A stretch of 9,897 bases of DNA. It comes from JANYGM01 sp043764015. Its GTDB lineage: Bacteria; Bacteroidota; Bacteroidia; Cytophagales; Thermonemataceae. The translations under genes and the position numbers were made by a program. Each line of letters starts with the position of its first letter. The stretch's first letter is position 1. The DNA lies in assembly GCA_043764015.1 (NCBI GenBank), contig JAYUKY010000085.1:1-9897 (forward strand), in the 5' to 3' direction. Below are positions 1-5,709 of this stretch, piece by piece. The notes below the pieces were generated by a model that was not told the DNA's origin, ran no database searches, and saw nothing but the letters and a program-made list of their open reading frames with translations.

Positions 1-43
1 TCTCATAATTTTATTTATTGAGTGTGCTAAATTTTCTTATTCT

Positions 44-343
44 TTAATTTATGTCACGTCATCTTAACCACTTGTATTTTTCTTTATGAGGTTGTTTAGG
101 ATTAATTTATAATAATATAAATAATTGATTATCAATCATTTAAAATGTTGAAAATAAATCTAGTAAATAATTTTGAGCCATTGAATGTATCCATTTTTGT
201 ACTTTCATAGTCAAAAATAAGCAAATTAAAGGTCTTTAAAATTTATTTTTATTCATATATAAGAAAAAACGCTAATCCTAAACAACCTCTATAAAAACCA
301 AAGGTAAAACATTTTCTGCAACGGAACTTTTACAGCAACAAAT
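44..343 (-). repeat. Left copy of a 95-bp inverted repeat, split by a MITE
   Basis: Positions 44-87 plus 293-343, with the inserted 88-289 and one TAT copy removed, match the reverse complement of 9803-9897 at 91 of 95 bases. The four differences, at 54, 63, 316 and 336, are all transitions. The two copies point outward from the gene block. The repeat ends two bases before the stop codon of the CHASE2 gene. It has no ORF. Its identity is unknown: it could be the end of an IS, a dispersed intergenic repeat, or a duplicated 5' region of genes outside the window. Positions 1-43 lie outside the repeat and show nothing recognisable. Confidence 0.85.
88..289. mobile_element. 202-bp MITE-like non-autonomous insertion element
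   Basis: The element begins GAGGTTGTTTAGGATTA (88-104) and ends with its exact reverse complement (273-289), a perfect 17-bp terminal inverted repeat. It is flanked by a 3-bp direct repeat TAT (85-87 and 290-292). The inverted copy of the host repeat at 9803-9897 lacks the insert and carries a single TAT, so it serves as an empty site and proves the boundaries. The interior is very AT-rich and has no credible ORF, so movement would need a transposase supplied elsewhere. The GAG start and short target duplication resemble IS5-superfamily ends, but the parent IS cannot be named from this sequence. Confidence 0.88.
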
Positions 344-344
344 T

Positions 345-1703
345 TTACAATAATTCATCACTCACAGTTGCTTTATCTCTGTTTCTACGTTCTCTAAGTG
401 TACGTTCATACCAGCGTTTTACGACACCAAAGTAAATTTCTATCACATTAGGCGCAAAAATCACCGCCAAAATCCCCAAACTCCAATCTACACGCACATT
501 AAATTTATCAAAAACAAAAATAATCAAAAACAAAATAAGAAGCGTAAAAATAGCTTGTGTGAGCAAAGAAATACCATCAAACCAAAAATCTGCCGTTTTG
601 TAAGTGTATGAAAATAAAGCTATTGCTAAAAATGCAAGCACCGCCACAACAATATAATTGAGCCACGCAGGCATTTCATCAAGGTAATTTTCGTCCAAAA
701 TCATAGAAATAATATTAGCGTGAACCACAATTCCATACATATCACGGCTAGATTTTCCAATATAAATGGGATTCATTGGCGTAAAAAACTTATCTTCATC
801 AGAAGAAGTTTTTGTATTTATAGTGGGTCCCATATAACCCAAAAGTACAATTTTATCCTTAAACAAAGCTTTCAACGCTGTTTCTGCGGTACTATCTGCA
901 CCCATTTGGCGGAGTTGCTCGTGGTCTATGAGTTGATATTTTTTAATACTTCCCTTAAAATTGATATATTCAACTTCATTGTTACGTTGAATGAGTTTTG
1001 ATGCTTTTTCTGGTGCATATTTTTCTGCAATTTTAGCCGCAAAACAAAGATTTCTTTCTTTATTGATGTCTTCTTTGGGTGCAAAAGTACGGCTAGTTTC
1101 CAATCCACTTGCTTTTTCGTCATCTGTAAGCACATTATCACGTGTGCCTTCTGTGATAAGATTGGCAAGTCCGCCATCTGCGTATTTCATAAAAAATTTA
1201 TCAGATATTTCCAAAGAATCATAATTTGGTTTATCTTTTTTCATTTCTGGGCTATTTTTCTTAAAAGAGGCTTTAGTAACCATTACAACCTTATTTTTAT
1301 TACTTTCTGCATTAGTCATTTTGATAGCATCTTGCAAAAGACTATCCTCAATAGTTGCTTTTAGTTTTCCTGTAATAGAGTCTTTATTTCCTTTGAGTTC
1401 TTCAAAAAAAGCATCTACGCCCACCACTTTTGGCTGATGTTTGCCCACAATTTGCATTAGTTCAGAGATTTCGCCACGCCCAAGCATACCAATATTGACA
1501 ATAGTAATACGTTCCTCTGCTTTTTCGTCTGCGTGAAGTTGAGAGAAATAAATATCCGTTACGTCAAAATCTGAAAAAGTCTGTTCTATTGGATTTAAAA
1601 ACTGCAGATTAATGTTAATATTAGAAACAATAACGCCCAAAACGCCCACCAGCGCAAGGATAAAAAAGTTATCTCGGTTAAATAAAGCCTTAAGAAATTT
1701 CAT
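345..1703 (-). CDS. CHASE2-domain membrane sensor protein without an output domain
   Basis: A 452-residue inner-membrane protein built like the input half of a CHASE2 receptor. One transmembrane helix lies at about 12-29. A long extracytoplasmic CHASE2 domain follows (about 38-345). Its strands include ITIVNIGMLGRGEISELMQ near 66-84 and PKVVGVDAFF near 91-100, then a KDKIVLLG segment near 281 and a late FFTPMNPIYIG...GIVVHANIISMIL block. Three helices close it (about 350-365, 378-397, 408-426), with a short basic cytoplasmic tail of about 26 residues. Full CHASE2 receptors carry a kinase, cyclase or diguanylate cyclase after the helices; none is present here, and the stop is followed by a repeat rather than a broken remainder. 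The ligand is unknown. The ATG at 1703 is the natural start because the first helix follows directly. It is divergent from the protease operon. Confidence 0.82.
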   Translation of the reverse strand: MKFLKALFNRDNFFILALVGVLGVIVSNININLQFLNPIEQTFSDFDVTDIYFSQLHADEKAEERITIVNIGMLGRGEISELMQIVGKHQPKVVGVDAFFEELKGNKDSITGKLKATIEDSLLQDAIKMTNAESNKNKVVMVTKASFKKNSPEMKKDKPNYDSLEISDKFFMKYADGGLANLITEGTRDNVLTDDEKASGLETSRTFAPKEDINKERNLCFAAKIAEKYAPEKASKLIQRNNEVEYINFKGSIKKYQLIDHEQLRQMGADSTAETALKALFKDKIVLLGYMGPTINTKTSSDEDKFFTPMNPIYIGKSSRDMYGIVVHANIISMILDENYLDEMPAWLNYIVVAVLAFLAIALFSYTYKTADFWFDGISLLTQAIFTLLILFLIIFVFDKFNVRVDWSLGILAVIFAPNVIEIYFGVVKRWYERTLRERRNRDKATVSDELL

Positions 1704-1707
1704 AAGT

Positions 1708-1742
1708 AATTGTAAATTAGGAATTAAAAATTGTGAATTAAA
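1708..1742. repeat. Heptamer array A (five units AATTNNN)
   Basis: Five consecutive 7-base units start with AATT: AATTGTA, AATTAGG, AATTAAA, AATTGTG, AATTAAA. The array lies in the 5' leader of the CHASE2 gene, four bases before its ATG. It is one of several period-7 arrays in this window. Confidence 0.75.
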
Positions 1743-1776
1743 TACAAAGAAATAACTTTTGGAGTCTGCAAATCCA

Positions 1777-1784
1777 CAAAAGTA
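1777..1784 (-). promoter_or_regulatory. Possible -7 box for the CHASE2 gene
   Basis: On the minus strand this reads TACTTTTG, which fits the Bacteroidota -7 consensus TAnnTTTG, about 73 bases before the ATG. No TTG lies at the expected distance upstream, so the call is weak; such octamers also occur by chance in AT-rich DNA. Confidence 0.3.
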
Positions 1785-1854
1785 AAATTACACAAAAATT
1801 TTATATTTTATCCCAAAATAAAATTTTTAACAAAGATTTTTCTTATTTCATAAA

Positions 1855-1885
1855 ATTGCAAGTAAATATTTCTCAAATAAATTTG
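1855..1885 (+). promoter_or_regulatory. Promoter of the secreted protease operon
   Basis: ATTG (1855-1858), 19 bases, then TAAATTTG (1878-1885) is a full match to the Bacteroidota primary-sigma consensus (TTG, 17-23 bases, TAnnTTTG). Transcription would start near 1892, giving a leader of roughly 57 bases before the ATG at 1949. This supports 1949 as the intended start codon. Confidence 0.6.
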
Positions 1886-1948
1886 GATATTAAAAATATT
1901 ATCCTCACGTTTACGCCATTATATTTAACACAAATAAATCCTATTTTT

Positions 1949-3818
1949 ATGAACAAATCCTGTAAAATTCTCCAACGGGGGGGGGGGGGGGATAATTATC
2001 CTTCTCTTGTTAGCGCAAATGCTGACATCTCTTGTTTACGCTCAAACTAATCTGTTTAAGCCAATGACTACGTCTCTAAACGAAGCCCAAAACGTCAAGT
2101 ATCAAAAGATACTTAACGCACCGCACCTAAAAAACCATCTTCTCGTAAGAATGGAAAACCTTGCTATCACACAAACGCAGGGTATGCTGAACATAGTTTT
2201 GCCCAATGTGGCTTGTGATAATCTCGCTTTTAGTGTCAAAAATGTGGAATACACATCAGAAAGCGACTATTATTGGTATGGCGACATACGAGAAGAAGAG
2301 GAAGGTCTTTGCCTTACTGGTACAATAATGCTCATTGCCAAAAATGGGCAAAAATACGGACAAATAAGCTTAGATGACCGCACTTTTGAATACCAAGAAC
2401 TTGGCGGAAACTTGCAGGTGCTTTCAGAACACAACAATGAACTTCTAGCAAGTAAAGGTTGTGGTGTTGTTACCTCTCCTATTGCAACTGACTCACTCGT
2501 AACAGCACGTGCTAATTGTACTGGTGCATTTATTAGTACCGAAACAGTAGGTACAATAAGAGTTTTAGTACTTTATACGCCTGCCGCTGCTCTTTTTGAG
2601 CCTAATATCAATAATAGAGCGGATTTAGCAATACAACAAACCAATCAGTTTTTTAGGAATAGCAGAATAGTACCTGGAGATGCTCGTTTGGTATTGGCTG
2701 GTGTTGAACCTTTGAGTTTTACAGAAGTTTATATTGATGACAATGTTCAGTCTCTAAGAAATAATGTAATTGCTCAAAACTATAGAAATAATTATAGTGC
2801 AGATATAGTTGTATTATTAACAAACGGAAATTATCCACGTTATGCTGGATATGTGGCTGAAGTTGGTCCTCGTAATGCGGATGCTTATGCCATTGTAGAG
2901 ACCTATGCATCCACGACTAATCAGCGAGTATTTGCTCACGAAATAGGACACTTGTTTGGAGCTAGACATGACTATGGTGATCCTAATGCTAATTCTGAAA
3001 GAGGTCGTGTTTTTGGAACAGGATTTCTGTATTTAAGACGGAACTGGACAATAATGGCTCTTGACGCATTAGCAAGAGGTAGACTAGAAAATTTTTCTAA
3101 TCCAAATGTCTATTATAAAAACAGAGCAACAGGTACTAGTACTCGTAATAATGCTGCTAAAATTAGTCAAACTGGTTTAACCCTTTCTGCTTTTAGACCT
3201 CCTGTATTAAATGTTCTAGTCCCACCTTCTCCTTTTTCAATAGCCGTTTCCGCTCCAATTACTGCTACTGAATGTACTGTTGGGGTTGGTGCAAGTGCCA
3301 GTATTACTTGCGGTACAGCACCTTTTGATGTAGTTTGGGAAAATAGCCTTGATGGAATCACTTGGAATCCTGGTACTACTTTTTCTACCCTTAGCACTTT
3401 TCCCAGCTATCGTTTTGTTACTCCTTGTTTAGGAGTCAATACACAGTATTTTGTCCGTGCTACCATAACAGACCAGCAAGGAGACATACGCATAGACCAA
3501 GCAATGATAAATATTACAGCACAAATAGTAGCAGGTTTACGCACAGCTAGTGTGCCAAAACTTATAACCTCTATTTATCCCAATCCTTTTGCTGAAAACA
3601 CCATCATAAAAGTAAATTTGCCACAAGCAGAAACCATACAAATGGAACTTACCAATATGTATGGAACAATACGTAGGGTTTTGCCTACACAGGTTTTATC
3701 TTCTGGTGAACATCAGATTACTATTGCTAGAGCAGGTTTGCCTGAAGGCTTATACTCTGTTAGGCTAACCACAAATAATGGCTATGTGGAAACAAAAAAT
3801 ATTGTCATAAATCCTTAA
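1949..3818 (+). CDS. T9SS-secreted M12B-like metzincin protease, phase-variable and OFF as read
   Basis: A zinc endopeptidase exported by Sec and then the type IX secretion system. The zinc motif HEIGHLFGARHD (2937-2972) fits HExxHxxGxxHD of M12B/reprolysin-type metzincins. A Met-turn, TIMA, follows at 3048-3059. Next come the family-typical FSNP and NNA segments, a cysteine-bearing Ig-like region, and a type A T9SS sorting domain starting IYPNPF (3573) and running to the C-terminus. The long stretch before the catalytic domain (about 170 residues) is probably a propeptide. The only upstream ATG is at 1949. With the 15-G run (1977-1991) it is out of frame and stops at 2048-2050. With 14 G it gives 622 residues starting MNKSCKILQRGGGG, then the hydrophobic core IIILLLLAQMLTSLVYA and a likely cut before Q32. 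As read, the protease frame is open from 1953; its first possible starts are TTG 2007 and ATG 2019, both inside the signal peptide. A homopolymer sequencing error is the alternative. Confidence 0.85.
1977..1991 (+). repeat. Poly-G tract of 15 bases, candidate phase-variation switch
   Basis: Fifteen G in a row lie in otherwise AT-rich DNA, between codon 10 and the hydrophobic core of the protease signal peptide. As read (15 G), frame 1949 gives a 33-residue peptide. Sixteen G would stop directly after the glycines (GGA TAA). Fourteen (or 11 or 17) restores the protease frame. G tracts of this length are classic slipped-strand contingency loci in other bacteria. Confidence 0.85.
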
Positions 3819-3829
3819 TCCCTACGAAA

Positions 3830-4384
3830 ATGAAAAAGATAATAATGTTTTTTTGCTTGATGATGGTGTTTGTGGGGTGTGGTAAAAAAGAAGTAAATCC
3901 ACTTTGGAAAAACTTCTGGGGAAGTGCTACTGCAGAGGTAAATGGTAAAATGTGGAATGCTAGCGGATGCGAGGCTGGAACTTCTAAAGACAGCATTGGA
4001 ATTAGCCTTCGTGTACTTGATGACGTACAGACCCGTGAAATATTTTCAATATCCGCAGTACCTTTCAGACTGGGTAAGCAATTTTTACCAAATAAAATAA
4101 GTATGAGTGGTGGTGAATTAAAATCAGCTTATATGGATTTTATGGTACAAGGTGACAATGACTTGACCTGCGCACAGTATGGTAACCTGCACGATGCTGA
4201 TTCTTTGCAAAACTGGGTAGATATTACAGAATATAACCCTCAAACCAAAGAAATAAAGGGGAAATTTAGCTGTAATCTTCTGATAGACCCAGAAGGAGGC
4301 AATGCAGGTGTGAGGTGCAAACCGTCTGACCCAGATATTATTCGCATCAGAAATGGTGTTTTTCACACAAAGATTGTTAATTAG
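3830..4384 (+). CDS. Small lipoprotein, DUF6252-like
   Basis: A 184-residue envelope lipoprotein. The N-terminus MKKIIMFFCLMMVFVGC has a lysine pair, a hydrophobic stretch and a lipobox with the acylated cysteine at residue 17. The mature part opens with ATAEVNGKMWNASGC, has mid-region beta strands, then ITEYNPQTKEIKGKFSC and a closing IRIRNGVFHTKI. This resembles the DUF6252-type Bacteroidota lipoproteins (VNG..W...; I..G.F....; I..G.F); family assignment is by pattern only. It starts 11 bases after the protease stop with no terminator or promoter between, so the two are almost certainly co-transcribed. Any polar effect of the poly-G OFF state would also touch this gene. Function is unknown; an inhibitor, chaperone or surface partner for the protease is possible but unsupported. 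Confidence 0.75.
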   Translation: MKKIIMFFCLMMVFVGCGKKEVNPLWKNFWGSATAEVNGKMWNASGCEAGTSKDSIGISLRVLDDVQTREIFSISAVPFRLGKQFLPNKISMSGGELKSAYMDFMVQGDNDLTCAQYGNLHDADSLQNWVDITEYNPQTKEIKGKFSCNLLIDPEGGNAGVRCKPSDPDIIRIRNGVFHTKIVN

Positions 4385-4408
4385 TATTTTTCTAACATCT
4401 TACCTTGC

Positions 4409-4438
4409 AAAAAGCTACTGATAATTCAGTAGCTTTTT
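4409..4438 (+). terminator. Rho-independent terminator of the protease-lipoprotein operon
   Basis: A perfect 13-bp stem (4409-4421 with 4426-4438; arms AAAAAGCTACTGA and TCAGTAGCTTTTT) with a TAAT loop ends in a T run. It lies 25 bases after the lipoprotein stop. The run of A on the 5' side would let it work in both directions. Confidence 0.88.
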
Positions 4439-4451
4439 ATATTTTATTATG

Positions 4452-4459
4452 TATCTTTG
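4452..4459 (+). promoter_or_regulatory. -7 box for the ATP-grasp gene
   Basis: TATCTTTG, followed by TGG, is a perfect TAnnTTTG box placed 30 bases before the ATG at 4490, leaving a leader of about 25 bases. The expected -33 position falls in the upstream terminator stem and has no clear TTG, so the -33 element is weak or absent. Confidence 0.5.
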
Positions 4460-4489
4460 TGGTCAAAAATCAATAAAAATCAGCAAAAA

Positions 4490-5617
4490 ATGAAACGTAT
4501 CAGCACGCCTGCCCGAAATAATTGGCAACAAGAAGTAGAAGCATTAGGCTTTGGTTTTCATAGTACAGATGTGCCTTATTGGGACGAAACCGCCTATTAT
4601 TCGTTCAATACCGCACAAATACGTATTTTGGAGCGTGCCACCACAGAACTTTGGCAAATGTGCCTTACCGCAGTAGAACACGTTATTAAAAAAAATAAAT
4701 ATGATTTGTTTCATATTCCTAAATTTTTAGTGCCACATATTATTGACTCGTGGGAAAATGATGTTCCGTCTGTTTATGGGCGTTTTGATTTGCAATTTGA
4801 CGGCTCAAACGACCCCAAAATGCTGGAATTTAACGCTGATACGCCAACTTCTTTGTATGAAGCAAGTATCATTCAATGGTATTGGTTGCAGGATTTTGAT
4901 AAATCAAAAGACCAATTTAATTCTATTCACGAAAAACTAATAGAAACTTGGACAAATATGCACGAATATTTACATGATGATGTGCTTTATTTTGCTTGTA
5001 TTGAGGATAGTTTAGAGGATTTTACGACCACAGAATATATGCGTGATTGTGCTTTGCAGGCGGGCATAGAAACTGATTTTATTTTCGTTGAAAAAATGGG
5101 TTGGGATAATGCACAGCAAGAATTTGTTGATGAAGAGGAAAATCCTATTAAAAATATTTTCAAACTTTATCCTTGGGAATGGATTGCTAATGAGGAGTTT
5201 GGAGAAAATATACCCAAAGTAGATACTATTTGGATAGAACCAAGCTGGAAAATGATTTTGAGCAATAAAGCTATTTTGCCTATTTTGTGGGAATTGTTCC
5301 CTAATCACCCTTATTTATTGCCTGCTTATTTTGAGCAAAAAGACTTGAAAGATTACGTAAAAAAGCCTATTTTATCACGTGAGGGCGCAAATGTGCAGAT
5401 TTTTGAGGGCGGAAAATTGACTAATTTTACTGATGGAGAATATGGAGAAGAGGGGTTTATTTATCAAGGACTTGCAAAATTGCCTAATTTTGAAGGAAAT
5501 TTCCCAGTTATTGGAAGTTGGATTATTGGGCAACAACCCGCAGGAATAGGCATCAGAGAGGCTTACGGACCTATCACGAACAATACGAGCCGTTTTGTGC
5601 CACACCTGATTAGTTAG
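4490..5617 (+). CDS. Glutathionylspermidine synthase-family ATP-grasp ligase (YgiC/YjfC type)
   Basis: A 375-residue cytosolic ATP-grasp enzyme that would join a carboxylate to an amine using ATP. Motifs in order: YGRFDLQFDG (96-105), MLEFNADTPTSLYE (111-124), EPSWKMILSNKAILP (250-264), KKPILSREGANV (291-302), SWIIGQQPAGIGIRE (343-357) and NNTSRFVPH (364-372). The R-x-D and E-x-N pairs (R98/D100, E113/N115) match the nucleotide/metal-binding pattern of the synthetase domain of E. coli GspS. The amidase half of GspS is absent, so this is the stand-alone synthetase form like YgiC; length fits. Real substrates of that subgroup are not established, so polyamine-thiol ligation is only the family inference. 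ATG 4490 is chosen over an upstream TTG at 4457 because that TTG lies inside the -7 box. No other gene shares its transcript. Confidence 0.87.
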   Translation: MKRISTPARNNWQQEVEALGFGFHSTDVPYWDETAYYSFNTAQIRILERATTELWQMCLTAVEHVIKKNKYDLFHIPKFLVPHIIDSWENDVPSVYGRFDLQFDGSNDPKMLEFNADTPTSLYEASIIQWYWLQDFDKSKDQFNSIHEKLIETWTNMHEYLHDDVLYFACIEDSLEDFTTTEYMRDCALQAGIETDFIFVEKMGWDNAQQEFVDEEENPIKNIFKLYPWEWIANEEFGENIPKVDTIWIEPSWKMILSNKAILPILWELFPNHPYLLPAYFEQKDLKDYVKKPILSREGANVQIFEGGKLTNFTDGEYGEEGFIYQGLAKLPNFEGNFPVIGSWIIGQQPAGIGIREAYGPITNNTSRFVPHLIS

Positions 5618-5709
5618 ATAGTGAGTAGTGTTGAGTGAGTAGTGCAATACAAAGTATAATTTATTTCACTACTCACTATTTCACTACTCACTCAACACTA
5701 TTTCACTAT
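5618..5709. terminator. Bidirectional hairpin filling the convergent gap, built of heptamer repeats (array B)
   Basis: The gap between two convergent stop codons is one large hairpin. The perfect 19-bp core pairs 5626-5644 (TAGTGTTGAGTGAGTAGTG) with 5682-5700; 5618-5624 also pairs with 5703-5709 across a small bulge. The loop is 37 bases. The left arm is built of 7-base units starting GTG (5621-5648). The right side carries six CACT-led units at 5667, 5674, 5682, 5689, 5696 and 5704, spaced 7-8 bases. The arms abut both stop codons. A terminator role for both genes is inferred from position and symmetry; there is no classic U-tract. Confidence 0.6.

Noticed and set aside
124..136. A short palindrome (ATTGAT-T-ATCAAT) in the MITE, loosely like a Fur-type operator.
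   Set aside because: It is AT-rich, short, far from any gene start, and inside a mobile element.
148..175. TTG, 17 bases, TAATTTTG in the MITE as an outward promoter toward the CHASE2 3' end.
   Set aside because: The spacing is at the edge of the range and such matches are frequent in DNA this AT-rich; there is no gene for it to serve.
926..1224. Short overlapping reading frames on both strands within the CHASE2 gene.
   Set aside because: Their translations show no family features and they lie wholly inside a well-supported gene.
1856..2050. A 64-codon plus-strand reading frame through the G tract.
   Set aside because: It is the out-of-frame start of the protease gene, opening at a TTG that belongs to the promoter. 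It is explained by the 15-G state and is not a separate gene.
4457..4489. A TTG start 11 codons upstream for the ATP-grasp gene.
   Set aside because: It lies inside the TATCTTTG -7 box, so it would precede the transcription start.
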